In this document: positions 15,979-23,088 of the stretch, one piece after another
Position numbering within the stretch: position 1 is the first letter of the stretch
Layout: the number at the start of each line of letters is the position of its first letter
Source: Shimia_B sp039198835
GTDB lineage: Bacteria > Pseudomonadota > Alphaproteobacteria > Rhodobacterales > Rhodobacteraceae
Direction: 5' to 3'
NCBI GenBank assembly: GCA_039198835.1
Contig: JBCCTH010000003.1
Coordinates: forward strand, 1-30,085
Length of the DNA stretch: 30,085 bases
Position numbers and translations under genes: made by a program
Notes under the pieces: model-generated
Databases searched by the model: none
Told to the model about the DNA's origin: nothing
The model's input: the letters and a program-made list of their open reading frames with translations, nothing else

Positions 15979-17822
15979 TGCATCTGCGCGTGGATACCGT
16001 TGATCTGGCCCTGATCGAGGCTGATCGTCGTTTGATCAAGAATGCCTTGCGCGTAAACGGCATAAAGATCTTGCGCATAGCTTTGGGCGATTTCGATGTC
16101 GAAGCGCGCCGCAATCGCGGCGGTATCAGGCGCGCTGGGATCGGCTTCAGAGATCGCATCGAGCCGGACCATGGCCAAAACCCCCGTGCCTTCAATGATG
16201 CGGATCTCCCCCGGCATCATCTCAAAAACCGCCTCCAGAAATCCATCGGGCGCGCCGGGGATAAACGACCCGCGCGTTATGCCTTCTTCGATAGAGGCCG
16301 TGAGGCCGAGCGTCGCCATATCCATGCCTGCCGCGATCTGCGGTGAAAGACGCGCTGTGAGATCGCTCAATGCCTCAGTGGTGGCCGTAAGCTCCCACGC
16401 GCGGCGCACCTCATCTTGCACATCCGCCAGCTCTTGCAGGCGCGGCTCGACGACCCCCTCGAGGCGCAGCGCAAAGATGCCGCCATCCTCAAGTTCCGCG
16501 ATCTCGGGGAAATCCGCGATGCTCACCTGCTCGCCGGCGTCCTGAAACGCGGCATAGGCGGCGGGGCCTTCATCAACCCCGGCGAACCACTGAAGAGTGC
16601 CAAGTTCCAGTTCGGAGATGTCAGCCAGCTCTTCGAGCGTTGCCCCGCCGGCCAGCTCGTTTTCGAGAAACTCGACTTGATCGGCGATGATACGCGCCGC
16701 GCGGTCGAGGGCGAGCTCGTCTTGCAGACCGTCGCGGGCGTCTTCAAAGCTCGTCTCTAGGGCGGGCAAGATCCCATTGATGCGGAAGAGCGCGGGCCCC
16801 AGGCTTGTATTCACGGGCCCAACCATGGCCAGATCATCGGGCGCAAAGACGGCATCGCCCGCCGCCCCAAGATCACCCGCGCTCACATCGCCCAGATCGA
16901 CCGCAGAAAGATCAAGCCCGCGCGCGGCCACCTCTTCTTCAAAGCTACCGCCCGCATCGATGCGGGCGCGCGCCTCTTCCGCGCGCGTTTGGTTGCTGAA
17001 GACAAGGCGCTCAACAAGCCGGCGCTCGGGTTGCGAAAACTCGCTCGCGCGCTCGTCGTAAAGCGCTCTGAGCGCTGTTTCATCGACATCAACATCATCG
17101 ATGATCATGGCCGGTGTGAGCCAGACATAGGTGATCTCCTTCGTCTCGGGCAGGGTATAGGCATCCGGGTTTGCGGCGTATTCGGCGGTCAGCTCCGCGA
17201 CCGTGGGTTCGGGCAGGGGGGTGATCAGATCGTTCTGATCGAGGAGCGCCCATGAGAAATCGCGCTCCTCGGCGGCGAAGGAAACGAGGGTCTCCGAAAA
17301 TGTCGCAGGCGCTGCGATCCCGCCGATCACGGCCAGTTGCAGCAACTGGCGCGTCAGATCTTCGCGGATCGTCGTCTCATAGGTTTCTTCGGTCATCCCC
17401 TGGCGCGACAAAAGATCAGCGTAAAGAAGGCGGTCAAACTGCCCGTCAAGGCCGGTAAAAAAGCCTGAGTTCAGGATTTGGTCGCGCACCTGCGCGTCGC
17501 CCACCGAAAGCCCCTGACGGGCGGCCTCATTATCAAGCGCGCGCTGGTTGACGAGCTGCGACAAGGCCTGCTGTTGCAGCCCGATCTGTTGCGCCTGGGG
17601 GAAGCTGAGCCCTTGGCCGGTTTGCCTTTCAAACCCCCGGATCGTGTTTTGGAGCACGTCAAAGTAAGCTTGCGCCGAAATCCGCTTTTCTCCGACGGTG
17701 CCGATTGTCTGGCCGCCGCCGCCGAAGCTGCCCGCGCTGAAGCCGATCAGGCCCACAAAAAGAAGGCCCATGATGATCCATGCGCCGAGGCCCCGCGCTT
17801 TCTTTCCCACCGTTTTTGCCAT
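15975..17822 (-). CDS. ppiD: PpiD-like periplasmic peptidyl-prolyl isomerase / folding factor
   Basis: 615-aa inner-membrane-anchored chaperone expected to help outer-membrane and exported proteins fold. One N-terminal helix (~12-32, GAWIIMGLLFVGLIGFSAG) is followed by a large periplasmic part. A SurA/PpiD-type N-terminal chaperone domain covers ~35-190 (RISAQAYFDVLQN, QALSQLVNQRALDNEA). A parvulin-like region follows at ~225-370, with weak isomerase signature, as often in alphaproteobacterial members. The C-terminal ~240 residues are a second helical region. It lies between the aminotransferase gene (47 bp upstream) and trpE (4-bp overlap). Confidence 0.88.
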   Translation of the reverse strand: MAKTVGKKARGLGAWIIMGLLFVGLIGFSAGSFGGGGQTIGTVGEKRISAQAYFDVLQNTIRGFERQTGQGLSFPQAQQIGLQQQALSQLVNQRALDNEAARQGLSVGDAQVRDQILNSGFFTGLDGQFDRLLYADLLSRQGMTEETYETTIREDLTRQLLQLAVIGGIAAPATFSETLVSFAAEERDFSWALLDQNDLITPLPEPTVAELTAEYAANPDAYTLPETKEITYVWLTPAMIIDDVDVDETALRALYDERASEFSQPERRLVERLVFSNQTRAEEARARIDAGGSFEEEVAARGLDLSAVDLGDVSAGDLGAAGDAVFAPDDLAMVGPVNTSLGPALFRINGILPALETSFEDARDGLQDELALDRAARIIADQVEFLENELAGGATLEELADISELELGTLQWFAGVDEGPAAYAAFQDAGEQVSIADFPEIAELEDGGIFALRLEGVVEPRLQELADVQDEVRRAWELTATTEALSDLTARLSPQIAAGMDMATLGLTASIEEGITRGSFIPGAPDGFLEAVFEMMPGEIRIIEGTGVLAMVRLDAISEADPSAPDTAAIAARFDIEIAQSYAQDLYAVYAQGILDQTTISLDQGQINGIHAQMQ

Positions 17823-17869
17823 GTCTGGCCTTCACTCCCCTATTAACAGACCCGATTGTTATCAAATCT

Positions 17870-19030
17870 CTATGGCTGAAAGCTCTCTAACCGCGTGAAG
17901 AGCTTATCTATGCCATCCACGTCTATATTGGCGTAAGCCACGCGCAATTCCCGCATCCCCGCTCCGGCCGGTTCAAACATTGTTCCCGGAAGGCACAAGA
18001 CCCCCGCCTTCTCGACCAATCGCTGCGCGACCATGTCTGAACGCATCTCAAATGGAAAGCGGACATAGGCAAAATACGCGCCCGCGCCCAGAAGCTCCCA
18101 GCCCTTTGACGCGATGCGCGGGAAATGCGCGCGGATCGCGGCGCGGCGGGCGAGAATTTCATCGCGCTCCCCTGCGAGCCATTGCCCAAGATTGCGCATC
18201 CCCCAAAGCGCCGCTTTCTGCCCGAGCTGGGTCGGGCATACAGTCACCGTGTCGAGAAACTTTTCGATCTCTGCAAGCCGCGCGGCAGCGCAGATCGCTG
18301 CGCCAATGCGATGGCCGGTCAGCCTGTAGGCCTTGGAGAAGGAATAGAGCTGGATGAGCGTCTCATCCCAACCCGGCTCGCTGAAAAGGGTGTGCGGCGC
18401 GCCGCGTGCGGAATGAAAATCGCGGTAGGTTTCATCGATGATGAGCGCGATCCCCTGCGCGCGGCACAGCGCGAAAAACGCACTGAGCGTCTCGGCGGGA
18501 TATTCCGCGCCGGTGGGGTTATTGGGTGTCACCAGAACGATGGCGCGCGTTCGCTCCGTGATCAGCGCCTCTGCTTCGGCGGCCGCGGGAACGAGCCCGC
18601 CATCACAGGCCAAAGGCACCGTGACCGCCCCCGCCATATCGAGCCACATTTTATGATTGAAGTAATAGGGCGTGGGCACGATGACCTCGTCCCCCTCACC
18701 GCAGAGCGTGGCGATGGCCGCGGCGAAGGCCTGATTGCAGCCCGATGTAATGCCCACCTGTTCGGCCCTGATTTCGCCGCCATAGGCCGCGCTCCACTGC
18801 GCGGCAATCTCTTCTCGCAACGCCGGAAGGCCCAGAACGGGGCCATAAAGATGTGTGTCAGTCTCTTCGAGCGCCTCCGCCATGGCCGCGCGCAGCGCGG
18901 GATGGGGCGGCTCGACAGGCGCGGCCTGGCTCACATTGATCAGCGGGCGCTCGGGCGGAAAATGCGCGCCCGCCAGCCAGCGGCGCGCCTCCATCACCGG
19001 GGGGGCAAAGGTCGATTGGGTGCGCGCCAT
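17870..19030 (-). CDS. Class I/II pyridoxal-phosphate aminotransferase
   Basis: 386-aa fold-type I aminotransferase. PLP-site residues are all present: TPNNPTG with Asn171, DETYRD with Asp199 and Tyr202, and the Schiff-base lysine Lys233 in YSFSKAYRLTGHRIG. The C-terminal substrate-carboxylate arginine is probably in MRELRVAYANID. The closest general match is the aspartate/aromatic aminotransferase-like group; the exact substrate cannot be fixed. Neighbouring trp genes and gpt do not settle it. ATG 19030 overlaps the gpt TGA by one base (TGATG), so it is translationally coupled to gpt. Confidence 0.9.
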   Translation of the reverse strand: MARTQSTFAPPVMEARRWLAGAHFPPERPLINVSQAAPVEPPHPALRAAMAEALEETDTHLYGPVLGLPALREEIAAQWSAAYGGEIRAEQVGITSGCNQAFAAAIATLCGEGDEVIVPTPYYFNHKMWLDMAGAVTVPLACDGGLVPAAAEAEALITERTRAIVLVTPNNPTGAEYPAETLSAFFALCRAQGIALIIDETYRDFHSARGAPHTLFSEPGWDETLIQLYSFSKAYRLTGHRIGAAICAAARLAEIEKFLDTVTVCPTQLGQKAALWGMRNLGQWLAGERDEILARRAAIRAHFPRIASKGWELLGAGAYFAYVRFPFEMRSDMVAQRLVEKAGVLCLPGTMFEPAGAGMRELRVAYANIDVDGIDKLFTRLESFQP

Positions 19031-19533
19031 CAATCGCGGCCGCGATAGGGCTCAACGTATTGCAACGCCATATCCCAAGGGAAAAAGATCCAGGTATCCT
19101 GGCTCACACCGGTGATGAATGTGTCGACGACAGGCTCGCCCTGGGGCTTGGCATAGACGGTCGCGTAATGCGCCTTGGGGAAATGCTTGCGGCAAAGTTC
19201 GAGCGTTTTGCCGGTATCGACGAGGTCATCGATGACGAGAATGCCGGTGCCATCGCCCATCATCTGAGCATCGGGCGCTTTCAAGACCTTGGCCTCTGCT
19301 TGATCCTGATGGTCGTAGCTTTTGACGCTGATCGTATCGATGACACGCACGCCCAATTCGCGCGCGATGATCATGGCCGGTGCCATCCCGCCGCGTGTGA
19401 TCGCGACAATCGCGCGCCACGCGCCGTCATCTGGGCCGCGCCCATCGAGCCGCCAGGCAAGCGCGCGGCTATCGCGGTGAATCTGGTCCCAGCTCACATG
19501 GAACCCTTTTTCATGGGGCAGACGGTCGGCCAT
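19030..19533 (-). CDS. gpt: Xanthine (guanine) phosphoribosyltransferase
   Basis: Salvages xanthine and guanine to XMP and GMP with PRPP. It is 167 aa from ATG 19533. The PRPP-binding loop is ILVIDDLVDTGKT, preceded by the conserved VSWDQIHRDSRALAWRL near the N-terminus and AIVAITRGGMAPAMIIARELG. ATG 19533 is preferred over ATG 19542 because AAGG lies 9 nt upstream of the former but directly abuts the latter. The gene follows fabI closely and is coupled to the aminotransferase gene. Confidence 0.95.
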   Translation of the reverse strand: MADRLPHEKGFHVSWDQIHRDSRALAWRLDGRGPDDGAWRAIVAITRGGMAPAMIIARELGVRVIDTISVKSYDHQDQAEAKVLKAPDAQMMGDGTGILVIDDLVDTGKTLELCRKHFPKAHYATVYAKPQGEPVVDTFITGVSQDTWIFFPWDMALQYVEPYRGRD

Positions 19534-19557
19534 GGCTCGCATCCTTTCTCGGCGCGC

Positions 19558-20340
19558 TTACTCGACGATCGGGGTCATCCCGACGATGTGGAAACCGGCA
19601 TCGGCGTGGAGCACCTCGCCGGTCACAGCGCTTCCCAGATCGCTGAGCAGATAAAGCGCGCTTTTGCCAATTTCTTCTTGTGTGACGGTGCGTCTGAGCG
19701 GCGCGCTCATCTCGCTATAGCCCAGAATCTTGCGAAAATCGCCGATCCCAGAGGCCGCCAGCGTCTTGATCGTGCCCGCGCTGATCGCATTGACGCGAAT
19801 GCCCTTGGGCCCCAGATCGGCGGCTAGATACATCACCGAGGCTTCCAGCGCCGCTTTCGCCACCCCCATGACATTGTAATTGGGCATGACGCGCTCGGCC
19901 CCGTAATAGCTGAGCGTGAGCGCGCAGGCCCCGGGCTTCAGCAGCGGCTCGGCGCGCTGGAGTACGGAGGTGAACGAATAGACAGAGATATCCATCGTCA
20001 GCGTGAAATTCTCGCGCGAGGTATCGAGATAGCGGCCGCGCAATTCAGACTTATCGGAAAAGCCAATGGCATGGACCAGGAAATCGATGCCGTCCCACAG
20101 ATCGCCGATCTGATCCATCGCGGCCTGGATCGAGCCTTCATCGCCGACGTCGCATTCTGTGACGAGCGGGCTCTCTAGCTGTGCCGCGAGCGGGCGCACG
20201 CGCTTTTCCATCGCTGCGCCATGATAAGTGAGCGCGATCTCCGCGCCTTCATCGCGCAGCGCGCGGGCGATCCCCCAGGCGATGGATTTATCATTCGCAA
20301 GGCCCATGATGAGGCCGCGTTTGCCTGCCATGATCGCCAT
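19558..20340 (-). CDS. fabI: Enoyl-[acyl-carrier-protein] reductase (NADH), FabI
   Basis: Reduces the enoyl-ACP double bond in the last step of fatty-acid elongation and is the target of triclosan-type inhibitors. It is 260 aa. The N-terminal cofactor site is GLIMGLANDKSIAWGIA. The catalytic residues are Tyr155 and Lys162 in NYNVMGVAK, with Tyr145 in the preceding loop (SYYGAERVMP). DFLVHAIGFSDKSELRG is another family block. The start is ATG 20340 with GAGGGG upstream; longer upstream reading has no support. It is divergent from pdxH and leads the run fabI-gpt-aminotransferase-ppiD-trpE. Confidence 0.97.
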   Translation of the reverse strand: MAIMAGKRGLIMGLANDKSIAWGIARALRDEGAEIALTYHGAAMEKRVRPLAAQLESPLVTECDVGDEGSIQAAMDQIGDLWDGIDFLVHAIGFSDKSELRGRYLDTSRENFTLTMDISVYSFTSVLQRAEPLLKPGACALTLSYYGAERVMPNYNVMGVAKAALEASVMYLAADLGPKGIRVNAISAGTIKTLAASGIGDFRKILGYSEMSAPLRRTVTQEEIGKSALYLLSDLGSAVTGEVLHADAGFHIVGMTPIVE

Positions 20341-20412
20341 TGACTTTCCCCTCAGAGCGTAGAGTTTCGCCTCGTTTAGGTGAAAGCCGGGGGCGCGACA
20401 AGCGAGACAAAA

Positions 20413-21018
20413 ATGGCCGATACTGCTTCTATCTTCGCGGGCGATGACCCGTTCGCTCTCACACAGCAATGGATGGCCGAAGCCGCCGGAAGCGAACCCA
20501 ATGACCCCAACGCGATGCAACTTGCCACGGTCGACACCGCCGGAAGGCCCAATGTGCGCACGGTGCTGCTCAAAGAGATCGAGCCGGGTGCCTTTGTGTT
20601 CTATACCAATTACGACAGTGCCAAAGGCCGCGAGATCGCGGCATCGGGCGAGGCTGCGTTTGTGATCCATTGGAAGACGCTCGGGCGGCAGATCAGGGCG
20701 CGCGGGCCGGTGACACGCGAAGATGGCCCCCAGGCCGATGTATATTATGCCTCACGCGGGCTGGGCTCGCGCATCGGGGCGCATGCATCTCGCCAGTCTG
20801 AGCCGCTTGAGAGCCGTGAAATGCTGGAGGCGCGCGTGGCAAAGCTCGCAGATGAGCTCGGCGATACGCCGCCGCGCCCCGCATTTTGGGGTGGGTTTCG
20901 GCTTATTCCGCGCGAGATGGAATTTTGGGCCGATGGGCCAAGCCGGCTCCATGACCGTTTTCGTTGGACGCGTGAGACACCCGGGGAAGCTTGGGAAGTC
21001 TGCCGTCTTTACCCCTGA
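20413..21018 (+). CDS. pdxH: Pyridoxamine 5'-phosphate oxidase
   Basis: FMN enzyme that makes pyridoxal 5'-phosphate. It is 201 aa from ATG 20413. Family blocks in order are DPNAMQLATVDTAGRPNVRTVLLK, FVFYTNYDSAKGREI, FVIHWKTLGRQIRARG, YYASRGLGSRIGAHAS, PAFWGGFRLIPREMEFWADG and RLHDRFRW, ending in the typical CRLYP. FMN- and PLP-binding arginines and lysines are therefore present. An in-frame GTG 33 bp earlier (20380) is not favoured. It is divergent from fabI. The nearby aminotransferase uses its product, but that need not be a functional link. Confidence 0.96.
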   Translation: MADTASIFAGDDPFALTQQWMAEAAGSEPNDPNAMQLATVDTAGRPNVRTVLLKEIEPGAFVFYTNYDSAKGREIAASGEAAFVIHWKTLGRQIRARGPVTREDGPQADVYYASRGLGSRIGAHASRQSEPLESREMLEARVAKLADELGDTPPRPAFWGGFRLIPREMEFWADGPSRLHDRFRWTRETPGEAWEVCRLYP

Positions 21019-21031
21019 TTTAGCCTTAAAA

Positions 21032-21046
21032 TTCACGTTACGTGAA
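21032..21046. promoter_or_regulatory. Perfect inverted repeat upstream of the cold-shock gene
   Basis: TTCACGT-T-ACGTGAA is a 7-bp inverted repeat around one base, in the 47-bp AT-rich gap between pdxH and the cold-shock gene. It could be an operator for a dimeric regulator or part of the leader RNA. The binding factor is unknown. Confidence 0.45.
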
Positions 21047-21065
21047 CGGAAGGGGGTAAATTTTC

Positions 21066-21686
21066 ATGGGTTTTGAGCTTGCCATCCCGCCTCACAAGAT
21101 GGTTAACCATACAAACCATAATGAAGGGCTTCTGTTAAAGATGCTGATGCGCGAGCACAACGAAAGCGAAGGCAACGCGCCGCGCTATGTCGCGGGGACG
21201 GTGAAGTGGTTTGATCCGACCAAGGGGTTTGGTTTTGTCGTCGGTGATGGCGAAGGCAAGGATATCCTGCTCCACGCCAATGTGCTGCGCAATTACGGCC
21301 AAAGCTCGGTTGCCGACGGAGTGCGCATCGAGATCAACGTGCAAGATACGGCGCGCGGTGTTCAAGCGATTGAGGTGCTCTCGATCGAATTGCCGCCGCT
21401 TTCGGCGACGCCCGTGCTGGCCGATATCAGTGATCTGACGCCCGAGGCTCTCGCCGCTTTGGCGATAGAGCCTGCGCGCGTTAAATGGTTCGACAAGGGC
21501 AAGGGCTTTGGATTTGCGAACACGTTTGGCAGCCAGGATGACGTGTTTATCCACATAGAAGTGCTGCGAAATTCTGGCCTTGCGGATTTGCAGCCGGGAG
21601 AGGCGATATGCGTGCGCGTTATGAACGGAAAGCGCGGGCTCATGGCCGCAGCGATTCAAAGCTGGGAATCGGTGCTTTTGCGCTAG
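21066..21686 (+). CDS. Cold-shock protein with two cold-shock domains
   Basis: Nucleic-acid chaperone type protein, 206 aa from ATG 21066. Domain 1 lies at ~43-105 (GTVKWFDPTKGFGFVVGD with RNP1 KGFGF; DILLHANVL). Domain 2 lies at ~137-203 (RVKWFDKGKGFGFANTF; DVFIHIEVL). A short linker rich in Pro and Ala joins them. The start is uncertain. The first 25 codons include TTA and ACA and look unlike the rest of the gene, so ATG 21141 or 21147 could be the true start, which would leave a ~130-base leader with two palindromes. ATG 21066 does have GGAAGGGGG upstream. The 3' end overlaps the DUF192 gene by 79 bases. Confidence 0.92.
   Translation: MGFELAIPPHKMVNHTNHNEGLLLKMLMREHNESEGNAPRYVAGTVKWFDPTKGFGFVVGDGEGKDILLHANVLRNYGQSSVADGVRIEINVQDTARGVQAIEVLSIELPPLSATPVLADISDLTPEALAALAIEPARVKWFDKGKGFGFANTFGSQDDVFIHIEVLRNSGLADLQPGEAICVRVMNGKRGLMAAAIQSWESVLLR
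21099..21110. promoter_or_regulatory. Palindrome containing a CtrA half-site
   Basis: ATGGTTAACCAT is a perfect 12-bp palindrome and reads TTAACCAT, a CtrA half-site form, on both strands. It lies in the doubtful N-terminal part of the cold-shock ORF, or in its leader if ATG 21141 is the start. No second TTAA at the standard 7-bp spacing was seen. Confidence 0.3.
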
Positions 21687-22132
21687 CTTTTAGCGCGGCG
21701 TTCTTCTGGGCGGGCGTGGCGCAAGCCTGCACCGCCAACAGCCTCACGATCAAAGATGAAGACAGCCGCGCGCGGTTTTCTGTCGAAGTGGCGGATACGC
21801 AAGCCTCGCGCGGGCAGGGCCTGATGTTTCGCGAAGAGCTCCCCGGCAGTGCGGGCATGCTCTTTGTTTATGATCGGCCGCAGCGGCTTTCCTTTTGGAT
21901 GCGCAACACATTGATCCCGCTCGACATGCTGTTCATCGGCTCCGATGGCACTGTCTCGCGCATCCATGAAAACGCCATTCCTCTCGATGAAACCGCGATC
22001 AGCGGCGGCGATAACGTGCAATATGTGCTCGAGATCAATGGCGGCCTCGCGCGGCGTTTGGGCCTTGAGGTGGGCGCGGTGATCCAGCACCCGGCGATTG
22101 ATCAGGCGATTGCCGCCTTCCCGTGCGATTAG
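21608..22132 (+). CDS. DUF192 family secreted protein
   Basis: 174 aa. A long basic N-region (residues 1-18) and a hydrophobic helix (~19-40) end in VAQA-C, a plausible signal peptidase I site, so the protein should be periplasmic. The mature part is a COG1430/DUF192 domain: FSVEVADTQASRGQGLMFRE, GMLFVYDRPQRLSFWMRNTLIPLDMLFI and YVLEINGGLARRLGLEVGAVI. The function of the family is not established. ATG 21608 has GGAGAGG just upstream, but it lies 79 bases inside the cold-shock gene in another frame. No later ATG or GTG precedes the hydrophobic helix, so the overlap seems real. Confidence 0.88.
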   Translation: MRARYERKARAHGRSDSKLGIGAFALAFSAAFFWAGVAQACTANSLTIKDEDSRARFSVEVADTQASRGQGLMFREELPGSAGMLFVYDRPQRLSFWMRNTLIPLDMLFIGSDGTVSRIHENAIPLDETAISGGDNVQYVLEINGGLARRLGLEVGAVIQHPAIDQAIAAFPCD

Positions 22133-22175
22133 GGTTTGCAAAGCCGCTTTCAGCACCTAAAGAGCCTGTCACGGT

Positions 22176-22252
22176 CGGGGCGTGGCGCAGCCTGGTAGCG
22201 CACCTGTTTTGGGTACAGGGGGTCGTGAGTTCGAATCTCGCCGCCCCGACCA
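22176..22252 (+). tRNA. tRNA-Pro (anticodon UGG), CCA encoded
   Basis: The 77-nt cloverleaf is complete. Acceptor arms CGGGGCG/CGCCCCG pair fully. The D arm is GCGC-AGCCTGGTA-GCGC. The anticodon stem is CCTGT/ACAGG around TTTGGGT, giving UGG. The T arm has GTGAG-TTCGAAT-CTCGC. The discriminator base is A and CCA is encoded. It stands alone between the DUF192 gene and a convergent lipoprotein gene. Confidence 0.98.
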
Positions 22253-22261
22253 CTTCGTCTC

Positions 22262-22732
22262 TTAAATTGATCGCCCCCCGGCCGAGGCAAAGACCCGGCG
22301 CACCGTTTGCTCAATGCGCGGTTGGCGAAAGCGGATCACCGCGACATCCCCGCCTTTTTGCGGGACGAGATAGAAATATTCCGTGGTGACTTCATAGCCC
22401 GTTTCCAAAGGGACGGCGTAGAGGGTTGTCACGAAGGTGGGCAGCGCTTCTACATCGCCGTCATATTGCAAGATGAGCGCGGCGGCGGCTTGTGGAGAGG
22501 GGAGCGACTCGCAGACAAGTTCGGTCCTTGAGACGCGCGTCAGCCTGTCGATATCGCTTTGGCACCCCTCATCAATGGCGGCGAAAAGCGGCGCCGGAAA
22601 CGCCTCGAAAAACGCCGATTGTCGCCCTGGTGCATCATTCGACGAGGCGGGCAAGCGCGGCGCGCAGGCACCAAGGGCGCAAAGAGCGAAAATCACAACG
22701 GGGGCAAGAAGGCTGCGGCGCGACTGAGTCAT
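22262..22732 (-). CDS. Small predicted lipoprotein of unknown function
   Basis: 156 aa from ATG 22732. The basic start MTQSRRS, a hydrophobic stretch and the lipobox LGAC (Cys23) indicate a lipoprotein. The mature part has two Cys residues (EGCQSDIDRL, ELVCESLP) that could form a disulphide, then LILQYDGDVEALPTFVTTLYAVPLE, TEYFYLVPQKGGDVAVIRFRQP and an Arg-rich end. I do not recognise the family. In-frame ATGs at 22744 and further upstream are possible starts but would put extra residues before the signal sequence; no clear ribosome-binding site decides it. It is convergent with tRNA-Pro, 10 bp away. Confidence 0.75.
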   Translation of the reverse strand: MTQSRRSLLAPVVIFALCALGACAPRLPASSNDAPGRQSAFFEAFPAPLFAAIDEGCQSDIDRLTRVSRTELVCESLPSPQAAAALILQYDGDVEALPTFVTTLYAVPLETGYEVTTEYFYLVPQKGGDVAVIRFRQPRIEQTVRRVFASAGGRSI

Positions 22733-22846
22733 CCCCAGGACCATGGGCGCGGAGCGTATAATTGGCAAGAAAAGCCTTATCTCCATGCTGTTGGCCGCGC
22801 TTTTCAATGTGGGTGAATACGCTATGCTGCGTGTCTGGTGCCGAGG

Positions 22847-22863
22847 CCTACTAGATGTAGCGG
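22847..22863. promoter_or_regulatory. Candidate NrdR box 1
   Basis: CCTACTAGATGTAGCGG resembles the near-palindromic NrdR box found before ribonucleotide reductase genes. It shares the core ACTAGATGTAG with the second site 106 bp downstream. Confidence 0.6.
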
Positions 22864-22953
22864 CATGTCAATTAAAAAATCATGAAAAAATCTTAAAAAT
22901 TGCGTTGACGACTCAAGTCCAGCTACGCCACCTTGTGTGGGCCGACGCAACAG

Positions 22954-22970
22954 CCACTAGATGTAGTAGG
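22954..22970. promoter_or_regulatory. Candidate NrdR box 2
   Basis: CCACTAGATGTAGTAGG shares ACTAGATGTAG with box 1 and has CTA...TAG dyad symmetry. It is 118 bp upstream of the nrdJ start. NrdR usually binds paired boxes in phase on the helix; 106 bp is about ten turns, longer than usual pair spacing. Confidence 0.6.
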
Positions 22971-23088
22971 CATAGACGCATAACGAAAGAAGTTCGAAGC
23001 ACCTGGAGGAGGGTGGTCCGGCTTTCGCGCGCTGACGGCAACAGGTGTCACACGGGCCAACAAAGTGGCCACCAAAAAGAGGCAGACC
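22971..23088 (+). ncRNA. Candidate structured 5' leader of nrdJ
   Basis: Three possible helices are visible: CACCTG (23000-23005) with CAGGTG (23042-23047); GGTGGTC (23012-23018) with GGCCACC (23067-23073, one G-U pair); and GGCCA (23055-23059) with TGGCC (23066-23070). The second crosses the first and competes with the third, next to the nrdJ ribosome-binding site AGAGG. A conserved 'nrdJ' RNA motif has been described upstream of such genes; I cannot confirm a match. No cobalamin-riboswitch B12 box was seen. Confidence 0.35.

Larger units (their letters stand above)
22733..23088. other. 356-bp gene-free region: regulatory region and leader of nrdJ
   Basis: This spacer separates the divergent lipoprotein and nrdJ genes. 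It holds an A/T-rich tract at about 22870-22901, two copies of ACTAGATGTAG (22850-22860, 22956-22966) and a leader with several inverted repeats from 22971 to 23073. No strong -35/-10 pair was found with confidence; TTGACG at 22905 lacks a good -10. Confidence 0.6.

Noticed and set aside
20341..20670. N-terminal extension of fabI by 110 codons
   Set aside because: It would run through the divergent pdxH gene; the FabI family begins at MAIMAGKRGLIMGLAND.
22808..23088. Cobalamin riboswitch upstream of nrdJ
   Set aside because: AGCCACTAG resembles the B12 box, but it belongs to the NrdR-like dyad and the other conserved riboswitch blocks are missing.
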